From positions 1-8,004 of the forward strand of contig JACPZR010000618.1 in NCBI GenBank assembly GCA_016195395.1: a stretch of DNA of 8,004 bases, given 5' to 3'. Below, piece by piece: positions 1-6,105 of the stretch (positions are counted from its first letter, which is position 1; every line of letters begins with the position of its first letter). The notes under the pieces were generated by a model, which saw nothing but the letters and a program-made list of their open reading frames with translations, was not told where the DNA came from and searched no databases. This DNA comes from Spirochaetia bacterium (GTDB lineage Bacteria; Spirochaetota; Leptospirae; Leptospirales; Leptonemataceae). Both the position numbers and the translations under genes were made by a program.

Positions 1-962
1 AAGGCGACAGACGTTCCCGCGGGTTCCAGTACGTCGCTCCTGAAACGGGCGGCTTCTGTACGCCCGGTAAAGAGAACGTCGGACGCGGCGGTTACGGGCT
101 GTGAGTTCTTTTCAAACGGCGTATGATCAACGTCGTCCGGAGACGACGGGAAGCCGCGGACAATCCGAATGTCATCGAGAGCGCCGAAAAACTGCCGGCC
201 AATTTCAATCGGGGAACGGTCACGCTCTGAAAATGCCGCATGCCACAAGTTCGAGCGGCTCGACGCAATCTTCACGTCTTCTTCGCGGCCGTCACGAATG
301 AGAACGATCTTCCCGCTCCGTGCCTGGTACGCGAGCGCCACATGTGTCCATTTTCCAATCGGTATGGGTGTTGTCCCGCGCAGGCGCACGGTATGACGCA
401 TCTCATCGGCGTCGGTGAAGAGGTCCCAAAATACGGCTGTCAAATACGGACCGTCCAGCATCAACTCAAAGCCGCGCTTCTTGCCTTCCAAGAGACCGAC
501 TTTCCGGATGATGGTGCTGTCAGGACGGAAGTGCGCGGGCTTCACCCATCCCTCAATCGTGAAGTCGGCCAGGGGTTTGGTTCCGGGCCACAGCTCATCG
601 GGGGATGCTACAAGGACAACGTGATTGGGATGCTGGAAGACTGCGGAGCCCCGGCCCATTTTGGCGTCGCGGGAGAAAATGTATTCGGTGGATTGCAGGC
701 GGTAGTTCCCGGCGGAGTCGCGCAAAAAGGCCGGGTTTTCTTCTTCAAAGTCCAGATAGAGGATGTTCTCGCGCCGGGCAAGGAACGTCTTTCGCGCGAT
801 GCGGATATCCTCGGTTCCGTCCGGTCCCCGGAAGGTTGTCGTCCCAACGAACGTGATCCCCGGCCATTGCGACTGCAGGCGTGTCCCAAATTCAAAGCCG
901 GCTCCCGTAAGCATGGTGGATGCGGCGAGAAAGGCCGCGGTCAGGATACGGGCACGGATCAT
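1..962 (-). CDS. Secreted LamG-domain protein, 3' end missing
   Basis: Reading the minus strand from the ATG at 962 gives 320 codons without a stop before the left edge, so the C-terminus is missing. The N-terminus (MIRARILTAAFLAASTMLTG) is a typical signal peptide, with a basic start, a hydrophobic core and no lipobox Cys, so the product should be exported. Residues about 100-270 look like a LamG/concanavalin A-like jelly-roll. The signs are a strand with FTIEGWVKP (134-142), KWTHVALAY (204-212) followed by a strand ending in a DG turn (224-225), and the closing IEIGRQFFGALDDIRIVRG (252-270). Such domains bind carbohydrate or protein ligands outside the cell, but the ligand here cannot be inferred. 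Residues 20-95 match nothing I recognise. The start follows the stop of the upstream lipoprotein gene by 29 nt, suggesting one transcript. There is no clear Shine-Dalgarno. The fold is well supported and the function is unknown. Confidence 0.85.
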   Translation of the reverse strand, partial: MIRARILTAAFLAASTMLTGAGFEFGTRLQSQWPGITFVGTTTFRGPDGTEDIRIARKTFLARRENILYLDFEEENPAFLRDSAGNYRLQSTEYIFSRDAKMGRGSAVFQHPNHVVLVASPDELWPGTKPLADFTIEGWVKPAHFRPDSTIIRKVGLLEGKKRGFELMLDGPYLTAVFWDLFTDADEMRHTVRLRGTTPIPIGKWTHVALAYQARSGKIVLIRDGREEDVKIASSRSNLWHAAFSERDRSPIEIGRQFFGALDDIRIVRGFPSSPDDVDHTPFEKNSQPVTAASDVLFTGRTEAARFRSDVLEPAGTSVA

Positions 963-991
963 TAGTCTACATATCGGCCGACTCTGTTTTT

Positions 992-1684
992 TCAACGAGT
1001 CAGAGAGGCAAAGACAACCGCCCGGGGGACGGGGGGAAGGCTTTCAGCAAATCGGATCAGCGCGATGGCGGCGGGTTCAAAATAGAGGTCTGTAAGCTCC
1101 GGGCGTCCGCCTGGTCCACAGTTCCCCCTTGCAGCAGACCGGATGGCATCCGTATAGATGCGTTCTACGGAGCGCTCACGATCCCGGACCAAGGCGACAT
1201 ACACCCGCCGTTTTCCCATGGATCGGTCCAGATTTAGGGAGGAGAGCCCGCCCCTGCCGTTTTCGCTGATCAACACCCGTTCCAACTGCTTTTCCCGTTT
1301 CTCTATCAACAGCGCATACATCGTATGTTGTTCTTTCAATTGGCGCAGAAGGGCATCCGCGGTGCGATCATGCGAGGATGCCTCACACACAATGCCGCGC
1401 ACACGGGCCGATCTAGCGGCGATCTCTCTGCCTGCGGTCTCGTCAAAGCGTCGCGCAAGGGCCCGGATGCTGGTCTGGTCAAGGAGCGGGGCGCCGTAGA
1501 GGAGCTCGAGGCCCCGGGCCTCCTCGTCAGGAGGAGATGGCAGGAGGAAATCGAAGGAAATCGCGGGCTCCACGGGAACATTCACCGGCGCTCCCGGGGT
1601 CCTACACGCTCCTACCCACGCGCAGACAATGGAAACAAGTATGCTATGTCGTTTGCTCCATATGTAGGAAAAAAAAGGTATCAT
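992..1684 (-). CDS. Putative lipoprotein of unknown function, 230 aa
   Basis: I do not recognise this family. Starting at the ATG at 1684, the protein begins MIPFFSYIWSKRHS, followed by a hydrophobic stretch and the lipobox VGAC, so Cys27 is the likely lipidated residue after signal peptidase II cleavage. The mature part starts with a Pro-rich linker (residues 28-50). It continues with a charged, probably helical segment rich in Lys, Glu, Arg and Gln (about 108-138) that might form a coiled coil, then a mixed C-terminal part ending in ASLTR. No catalytic motif is visible. The frame stays open upstream to 1816, but that extension would bury the signal peptide and overlap the divergent TolC-like gene, so I reject it. 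There is no obvious ribosome binding site. The next gene on this strand, the LamG protein, starts 29 nt after the TGA, so co-transcription and a shared envelope role are plausible but inferred. Confidence 0.72.
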   Translation of the reverse strand: MIPFFSYIWSKRHSILVSIVCAWVGACRTPGAPVNVPVEPAISFDFLLPSPPDEEARGLELLYGAPLLDQTSIRALARRFDETAGREIAARSARVRGIVCEASSHDRTADALLRQLKEQHTMYALLIEKREKQLERVLISENGRGGLSSLNLDRSMGKRRVYVALVRDRERSVERIYTDAIRSAARGNCGPGGRPELTDLYFEPAAIALIRFAESLPPVPRAVVFASLTR

Positions 1685-1736
1685 GACTGAAAAAACTATG
1701 TGGCGTCCGGGGTCGTTTTCCGGGGATGGGTCATCC
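1685..1736. promoter_or_regulatory. Divergent intergenic control region, lipoprotein / TolC
   Basis: This 52-nt gap separates the preferred starts of the minus-strand lipoprotein (1684) and the plus-strand TolC-like gene (1737). It contains the direct repeat TCCGGGG at 1706-1712 and 1719-1725. It also has a perfect inverted repeat, GGATG-GGT-CATCC, at 1724-1736, ending directly before the TolC start. The GGGGAT within this area (1722-1727) is the only purine-rich candidate ribosome binding site for the TolC start, and the inverted repeat would partly cover it. I could not find convincing -35/-10 pairs for either direction. Promoter elements may lie inside the flanking genes. The regulatory role is inference from position. 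Confidence 0.35.
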
Positions 1737-3317
1737 ATGCGGAGAGCGACCCTCGCACCTCTATTTTTGCTCCTGCCACTTCTGTCCGTTGGAGCACAAC
1801 CGGCAGAGACCGGCAATCAGAATCGTGAAAGCGGATACTCAAAGCTTCCCGGTCAACCGGACGGCAAAGCCGCCAAGTTGACAATGGATGACACCATCCG
1901 CTTTGTCTTGGATAACAACAGCTTGGTGCGCATCCAGCAGTTGGAAGTGCTCAAGTCTGACACAGACCTCCTGAAAGACGAGGCTCAGTATACACCGAAA
2001 GTGGGTTTGAGTTACCAGGGGTTGGACAGCAAGAAAAAGACACTACCCTCCACTGTCTTCTCCGGAACCGAACTCCACCAGGACGCGATCGTCGGCAGCG
2101 TGGACAAGCTCTTCTCTTCCGGAACGTACTTCCGGGCAGAGGTATCAGACACCCGATACGACAGCGATGCGGGCAAGAACATTGCCTATTCAGGGACAAT
2201 TCTCGCAAGCTTGGCCCAGCCACCGCTGCATACCACAGCGCTTACATTCGTCCTCCGTCAGGAACTTCTCAAGAACTACTTTGGCTACAGCCAGCGCCGT
2301 CTCAATGATATCGCGCGCAACAAGGCCGCCATCCAGCGTCAGGACACCACGTTCCAGTTGTCGCAGCTGGTGGCAAAGACGATGATCGACTACTGGTCCC
2401 TGTCCATCTCTGAAGAGAGCGTTAAGACATCAGAGAATCTCTTGAATAACACGAACTTCATCCGCGGTGTAACGCTTCAGAAAATGAATCTGGGTCTTGC
2501 GGAAGGATTTGAAGTAAACCAGTGGAACGCTTTGGCTTCGGCTGCGGAAAGTCAGCTGGCAGCGGTCAAGCTGGATCGGAACAGCCGGCGGCGCGATCTC
2601 CTGCGCACCATGAATCTTCATCCCGATACGGACCTCTCGAGCGCCACACAGCTGTTAGAAGATATTCCCAAAGACATCGACGAGAAGAAGGATCTGGACC
2701 ACGCTTACAAGACGCGGCCGGATCTGGCAAACGTCCGCCTCCAGATGGAGAATGCCCGCTTGGCGTCTGAAATGGCCGAGAACGCACTCCTTCCTTCTGT
2801 GTCTTTGACCGGGCGCTATTCCAGCAAAGATTACGGACGGCACTCGAACACCGCTTACAATGAAACCCTGTACGGACGTTATCCCGACACAGGTGTTGAA
2901 TTCAAAGTCGAGTATCCGTTATGGGATGAGGGCGCCAAGGTGGATGCCCGGAACGCCAAGTTCGCCATGCGCCAGCTGGCCATCCAGGAAGAGCAGATCC
3001 GACGGCAGGTGGCGGATGAAATCCGGGACGGGATTGACCGCATTAAGACTGCCCACGAAGCCCTGAAACGTGCCAAAGACGCGGAACAGCAGACGCTGGC
3101 ATTCTATGGAGGACTGTTGGTCCGTTACCGCCAGGGCCGCTTTCAGGCGGTTGCTGTCAAGAATGCCCTCGATTCCCTGGTACAGGCGCAGCAGGCCCTG
3201 ACTCAGGCAAAGATCAATTTCAACATTACGCTGATCCGCTACGAGCTCACGCGCAATACGCTGTTCGAAAAGTACAAAGTCAACATTGATGAAGTACTCG
3301 ACCGCATGCGCAAATAA
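1737..3317 (+). CDS. TolC-family outer-membrane efflux protein, 526 aa
   Basis: This is an outer-membrane factor of the TolC/OEP family, which forms a trimeric beta-barrel with a long periplasmic alpha-helical tunnel and serves tripartite efflux pumps or type I secretion. The N-terminus from 1737 (MRRATLAPLFLLLPLLSVGA) is a classic signal peptide cleaved near AQPA. The mature protein shows the duplicated OEP pattern. Repeat one begins with LTMDDTIRFVLDNN and has long Gln/Ala/Leu-rich helices. Repeat two begins near YKTRPDLANVRLQMENARLA and holds the strand motif FKVEYPLWDEGAKVDARNAK, followed by long heptad-like helices to LDRMRK. Length is normal for the family. An in-frame ATG at 1683 with AAGG four nt upstream, and one at 1698, would add 18 or 13 residues before the signal peptide, so I prefer 1737. 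No adaptor or pump gene is adjacent in this window, so the substrate is unknown. Confidence 0.9.
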   Translation: MRRATLAPLFLLLPLLSVGAQPAETGNQNRESGYSKLPGQPDGKAAKLTMDDTIRFVLDNNSLVRIQQLEVLKSDTDLLKDEAQYTPKVGLSYQGLDSKKKTLPSTVFSGTELHQDAIVGSVDKLFSSGTYFRAEVSDTRYDSDAGKNIAYSGTILASLAQPPLHTTALTFVLRQELLKNYFGYSQRRLNDIARNKAAIQRQDTTFQLSQLVAKTMIDYWSLSISEESVKTSENLLNNTNFIRGVTLQKMNLGLAEGFEVNQWNALASAAESQLAAVKLDRNSRRRDLLRTMNLHPDTDLSSATQLLEDIPKDIDEKKDLDHAYKTRPDLANVRLQMENARLASEMAENALLPSVSLTGRYSSKDYGRHSNTAYNETLYGRYPDTGVEFKVEYPLWDEGAKVDARNAKFAMRQLAIQEEQIRRQVADEIRDGIDRIKTAHEALKRAKDAEQQTLAFYGGLLVRYRQGRFQAVAVKNALDSLVQAQQALTQAKINFNITLIRYELTRNTLFEKYKVNIDEVLDRMRK

Positions 3318-3353
3318 GCGAATCAGATACAATATCAGGACGGGCGGCGCCTC

Positions 3354-4385
3354 TTACGGTTCAATGATGTAACGGATGGGGTTGCCGTGCCTAGTATCAA
3401 GGTTTGACAGGCAATCGTTCAATTCTTCCAGCTTGTGCACGCCGGATATAGACCCTGATAAATCTAGGCGCCCGTCTGCCACAAGTTGTATCAATTCAGG
3501 GACCGCTCTCCGGTCGCTTCCGTAAGAGCCCCGCATAGACAGTTGCTTATAGATCATGAGAGGCGCAATGGCCAGTTCAATCCCGCCGCGGCCTATGCCC
3601 ACAAGCACAAGGCGGCCGCCTGTGTTCAGCGCACGAAACATTGTCTCCACGCCGCGGTAATATCCTGAAAAATCCAATACCAGGTCCACGCCTCCGCTGA
3701 TCTCTTTCAAACGCTTCCCTGCACTCTTCACGCCGGCCATGGGAACAAGAACATCCGCGCCCGCTTTTCGGGCGTTTTCCAACGCTCCTTCATGAACGTC
3801 CAAAGCATAGACTTTCCCGGCTCCCAGAGCCTTGGCCAGAAGCACCGCATGAATGCCGAGGCCGCCGCAACCAAATACAGCCACCTGCTCACCCGGTTCC
3901 ATCATGCCCATATAACGCAGCGCATGATAGGGCGTGCTCACCGCGTCGGCAAGAATGGCCCCGCGCTCAAAAGGGATGGAGGCGGGCAGAAGCGTCAAAT
4001 AACGTTCAGGTATAACAATCTCTTCCGCAAAAGCGCCGTTTCTGTCAAAGCCCAGCACTCCCACTTGGTCGCAGAAATTGTCCCGGCCCTTCTGGCACAT
4101 GGGGCAGGTTCCGCAGCACGTGCCGGCATTGACCACCACACGGTCGCCCTTTTGAAAGAGAGACGCCCCCGGACCGTTTTCCTGCACTTCCCCGGCTGAT
4201 TCATGGCCGGGGATCACCGGATACGATTTAGCGGGCAGCGTTCCGTGGCGCACAAGATGCACGTCAGACCCGCATACACCGCAGGCGCGCACGCGCACAC
4301 GCACTTCCCCCGGACCCGGCGTGGGGCGCGGGACATCCTCGATTCTAACCTGTCTGTCGCCCGAATAGAGTACTGCCGCTTTCAT
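3354..4385 (-). CDS. Zinc-dependent medium-chain alcohol dehydrogenase, 343 aa
   Basis: This is a cytosolic NAD(P)-dependent alcohol, polyol or related dehydrogenase of the zinc-containing medium-chain (MDR) superfamily. The GroES-like catalytic domain carries the expected ligands: Cys38 in GVCGSD, then His61-Glu62 in the zinc signature starting PGHE. The structural zinc lobe is intact, with Cys91, Cys94, Cys97 and Cys105 spaced C-x2-C-x2-C-x7-C. The Rossmann dinucleotide motif GCGGLG lies at residues 172-177, and Asp196 at the end of the next strand (VYALD) favours NAD over NADP. Full length (343 aa) is typical. The start ATG overlaps the TGA of the upstream transporter gene (ATGA, 4382-4385), with GGTGG about 8 nt upstream as ribosome binding site, so translation is probably coupled. 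The gene ends 36 nt from the convergent TolC gene. MDR substrates cannot be called from sequence, so I give no gene symbol. Confidence 0.92.
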   Translation of the reverse strand: MKAAVLYSGDRQVRIEDVPRPTPGPGEVRVRVRACGVCGSDVHLVRHGTLPAKSYPVIPGHESAGEVQENGPGASLFQKGDRVVVNAGTCCGTCPMCQKGRDNFCDQVGVLGFDRNGAFAEEIVIPERYLTLLPASIPFERGAILADAVSTPYHALRYMGMMEPGEQVAVFGCGGLGIHAVLLAKALGAGKVYALDVHEGALENARKAGADVLVPMAGVKSAGKRLKEISGGVDLVLDFSGYYRGVETMFRALNTGGRLVLVGIGRGGIELAIAPLMIYKQLSMRGSYGSDRRAVPELIQLVADGRLDLSGSISGVHKLEELNDCLSNLDTRHGNPIRYIIEP

Positions 4386-4759
4386 CCGTGATCCACCGCG
4401 CTCCGCGCAATAAAGGCAATGCCAATGACAACGAGCACCGTGCCGATGATCCGCCCGGGAGTGATGCTTTCACCTGCGTAGAATCCATAGGCCAACGTCA
4501 AAACGTAACCCACGGACATGATCGGGCGCGCAAGACTCAGGTCCGCGACCGACAATACGCCCAGCCAGAGCACAAAGCTGATGCCGTAACAGAGCGCCGC
4601 GCCGATCAATTGAATGGAGAACACGGCCCCCACAAAGTATTGAAACAGTATGACGGGACCGCTCTGCAGAGGGACAGGCCCCGCGGCTTTCATACCCTCT
4701 TTCATGAGTATCTGTCCAAACGCGCCCAAGAGGACGGAAACAATCAGTCCAACCCACAT
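4382..4759 (-). CDS. Half-size DMT-superfamily (EamA/EmrE-like) membrane transporter, 125 aa
   Basis: This small integral inner-membrane protein has four predicted helices: about residues 2-20, 38-60, 64-87 and 100-119. That matches the half-size members of the drug/metabolite transporter superfamily, which work as dimers. The N-terminal GQILMKEGMK and the later SLARPIMSVGYVL and GTVLVVIGI segments are characteristic. Aligning LMK (18-20) with LMK (20-22) of EmrE puts Gly12 where the essential Glu14 sits, so a proton-coupled multidrug pump of the SMR type is unlikely. It is closer in feel to EamA or ArnE/ArnF-like flippase subunits. The start at 4759 lacks a good Shine-Dalgarno. It shares a 4-nt ATGA overlap with the dehydrogenase gene, so the two are probably co-expressed. 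Only one half-transporter is present, suggesting a homodimer or a partner elsewhere. The substrate is unknown. Confidence 0.82.
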   Translation of the reverse strand: MWVGLIVSVLLGAFGQILMKEGMKAAGPVPLQSGPVILFQYFVGAVFSIQLIGAALCYGISFVLWLGVLSVADLSLARPIMSVGYVLTLAYGFYAGESITPGRIIGTVLVVIGIAFIARSAVDHG

Positions 4760-4841
4760 GGAGTCGTTCTAGAAGCGCGGGGCAGCGCAGCAACTATGTT
4801 TTTACGCATGGCAGCGCTGCGACAATTTGCCGCCGACGGTC
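4760..4841. other. 82-nt intergenic spacer with GC-rich repeats
   Basis: This spacer lies between the phosphatase-like gene (stop 4842) and the transporter start (4759), both on the minus strand. It contains the perfect 10-bp palindrome GCAGCGCTGC at 4811-4820. GGCAGCGC occurs twice, at 4781-4788 and 4810-4817, and CGCAGC (4786-4791) can pair with GCTGCG (4816-4821) across a 24-nt loop. No run of T follows on either strand, so it is not a clear intrinsic terminator. I see no convincing promoter. It may separate two transcription units or simply be a spacer. Confidence 0.3.
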
Positions 4842-5471
4842 TCAGGACACAAATTCGACAGACAGAGCAATCCCGCGCAGGGGAACCGGGACATCGCCCG
4901 TCTTGATCCGATCGTGAAATTCACGGAGCTGGAGCGCGCCCTCAGGGCCGGAATAGTCCGTATAAAGAATCAGGGCATCGCCCACGTTCCATTCCATTGA
5001 TTGTGGAAAAATACGCCGGTCCGGCACCACACCAGCGGGCACCCCTGAGCGAATGGGCAGAGTGAAGTCCCCGCCTGTGACAAGGGCAAGCGGCGGGAGG
5101 CCTGCCGTCGAGACCTGCACAAGCATGTCCTCTTCCGTGGTTCCGATTTCCACAAGCGCAGCCCTGAAACTTGTCTGGGCCTCGCGGCCCGCCCGTTCCA
5201 GTTCACTGGTGACCACTGCAGGTGTGCCCTGGTCCAAGAAAGCCCGCAAGGCCTGATCCGGGAGGTCGATGTCCCCAACGACAAGGTATATGCGAAGTGA
5301 GGCGTCTGACAGCGTCATCCAGGCAGCGGACACTGTACCGCCCCCGGCAAAATGAACGTGCATCCCGCCATTGACATCAGAGGTCGTGGATTGACTGGGC
5401 GCATACACGCGCACGCGATAGCAGTGGTCTTTGAGCGAAAACTCCCTGACGTATGTGCTAGGTGGATTCAT
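4842..5471 (-). CDS. Degenerate SpoIIE/PPM phosphatase-like protein, 209 aa
   Basis: The C-terminal half follows the PP2C-type SpoIIE phosphatase pattern. A strand with MLVQVSTAGLPPLALV (116-131) corresponds to the family's 'aGhpPpll' strand. SGVPAGVVPD (142-151) corresponds to 'glplGvlpd', and VGDALILYTD (163-172) to 'pGDvlllyTDGvtE'. Earlier, NGGMHVHF (34-41) sits where GGDfyd is expected, and LVVGDIDLPDQALRAFL (63-79) where GDvsGHGvpAAl is expected. The GGD Asp is replaced by Met and the GHG motif is absent, while Asp67 and Asp172 remain, so the metal site looks incomplete and the protein may be a non-catalytic pseudophosphatase. There is no signal peptide, so it should be cytosolic. The ATG at 5471 lies inside the lipoprotein's 3' end (14-nt overlap) and has no Shine-Dalgarno. 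An in-frame ATG at 5513 has AAGG upstream but would overlap by 56 nt. The fold assignment is inference from pattern. Confidence 0.62.
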   Translation of the reverse strand: MNPPSTYVREFSLKDHCYRVRVYAPSQSTTSDVNGGMHVHFAGGGTVSAAWMTLSDASLRIYLVVGDIDLPDQALRAFLDQGTPAVVTSELERAGREAQTSFRAALVEIGTTEEDMLVQVSTAGLPPLALVTGGDFTLPIRSGVPAGVVPDRRIFPQSMEWNVGDALILYTDYSGPEGALQLREFHDRIKTGDVPVPLRGIALSVEFVS

Positions 5472-6012
5472 CGGCGCGGGGAAGGAATCGGAAAGAAGCG
5501 AGCGTACTGTCATACAAAGCCTTGATCCGCGGCAGACGCGCGGCGGGCCCGGAGGCTTCGAGTACGTAAATGCGGCCGCCGCGCTCCACATGCCGCTGGA
5601 AGCCGTTCCATTCACCGTTTGCTGTGAAGGAAAACTGGAATTCGCGGGCCTGATTCTCTTGGAACAAAACAATGCCCATCTTGAGCACGGAGCACCGGCA
5701 TCCGTCACGGAACTTGTCTTCGTAGGCCTGATCAAAAATGCCGACTTTCTTCTTCTTGTCATCCTGCTTGCTGACGGTCACACGCACCACGGCGATGATG
5801 TCGTTCTGATCATTCTTCTCAAGAAATTCGTAAGTGCGGCCGCCGGGCACGTCTACCTTCTGCTGCGTCAACGCGCGGAGCACAGAAAACTCAAACCGCC
5901 CGTCCGGGTCCCGAAAGACCACCGTTTCCTCGCCGCGCGAGACCACAGGATCTGACTGGCACGCCGCAAGAACCGCTGAAAGTAGAATTAAACTGGAAAA
6001 GAAAATCCGCAT
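5458..6012 (-). CDS. Lipoprotein, possibly PsbP/Mog1-like fold, 184 aa
   Basis: The N-terminus MRIFFSSLILLSAVLAAC is a clear lipoprotein signal, with lipobox LAAC and Cys18 as the lipidation site, so the product is anchored to an envelope membrane. The mature domain begins with a strand pair resembling 'dgrFeFsvP' (GRFEFSV, 38-44). It has a middle strand IIAVVRVTVS (72-81) and a later segment AREFQFSF (122-129). It closes with GGRIYVLEASGP (145-156) and a helix ending in STLASFRFLP (169-178). This order resembles small PsbP/Mog1-type alpha/beta domains found in bacterial lipoproteins, but I infer that only from pattern. A Lys-rich patch (86-89) and Cys105/Cys107 (CRC) are notable. The start at 6012 has only a weak GGA upstream. 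The stop overlaps the phosphatase-like gene by 14 nt, suggesting coupled expression. Confidence 0.8.
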   Translation of the reverse strand: MRIFFSSLILLSAVLAACQSDPVVSRGEETVVFRDPDGRFEFSVLRALTQQKVDVPGGRTYEFLEKNDQNDIIAVVRVTVSKQDDKKKKVGIFDQAYEDKFRDGCRCSVLKMGIVLFQENQAREFQFSFTANGEWNGFQRHVERGGRIYVLEASGPAARLPRIKALYDSTLASFRFLPRADEST

Positions 6013-6095
6013 TTATGGCCAATCCAAGAAAACGGCCTCCGGGGCAATTTTCAACTAAAATCCTTATAAAAAAGACGCGCGCCGTATGACATCGG
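6013..6095. promoter_or_regulatory. AT-rich intergenic region upstream of the 5458-6012 lipoprotein gene
   Basis: This 83-nt gap precedes the minus-strand lipoprotein start and is clearly AT-richer than the surroundings at 6048-6073. On the minus strand it reads TTTTTTATAAGGATTTTAG (6073-6055), then TTGAAA at 6054-6049. These are candidate promoter pieces, but I cannot pair a good -35 with a good -10 at normal spacing. The T6 run (6073-6068) follows a GC-rich stretch (GGCGCGCG) downstream of the preceding stop, so it could instead be a weak terminator for the upstream gene, although the stem is poor. The call is tentative. Confidence 0.3.
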
Positions 6096-6105
6096 TCACT
6101 GACCG
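6093..6105. repeat. 13-bp perfect inverted repeat across a stop codon
   Basis: CGGTCACTGACCG has six-base arms around one central base and covers the TGA stop (6098-6096) of the minus-strand secreted-protein gene. The one-base centre means any hairpin would open to a four-pair stem with a five-base loop. It could be a protein-binding palindrome, part of a terminator with the T run about 20 nt further along, or chance. Confidence 0.35.

Noticed and set aside
240..965. A 241-codon plus-strand open frame
   Set aside because: It lies antisense to the LamG-domain gene, whose minus-strand frame gives a signal peptide and LamG motifs. The plus-strand product shows no domain.
1653..1684. TTGCTC and TATCAT as a promoter for the TolC gene
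   Set aside because: The spacer is 20 nt, longer than the usual 16-18, and both hexamers are imperfect.
1685..1816. N-terminal extension of the minus-strand lipoprotein frame up to 1816
   Set aside because: It would place 44 residues ahead of a clear signal peptide and lipobox and overlap the TolC gene's signal peptide coding region.
2919..3332. A 137-codon minus-strand open frame inside the TolC gene
   Set aside because: The plus-strand TolC sequence is intact and diagnostic across this stretch, and the antisense product shows no recognisable domain.
3318..3353. Possible bidirectional terminator between the convergent TolC and dehydrogenase genes
   Set aside because: The 36-nt gap has only a GGCGCC palindrome and no stem followed by a T run on either strand.
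5472..5762. Upstream extension of the phosphatase-like frame to 5762
   Set aside because: This part overlaps the well-supported lipoprotein gene and has low-complexity Ser/Pro/Arg composition typical of an out-of-frame shadow. Only the ATG at 5513 remains a credible alternative.
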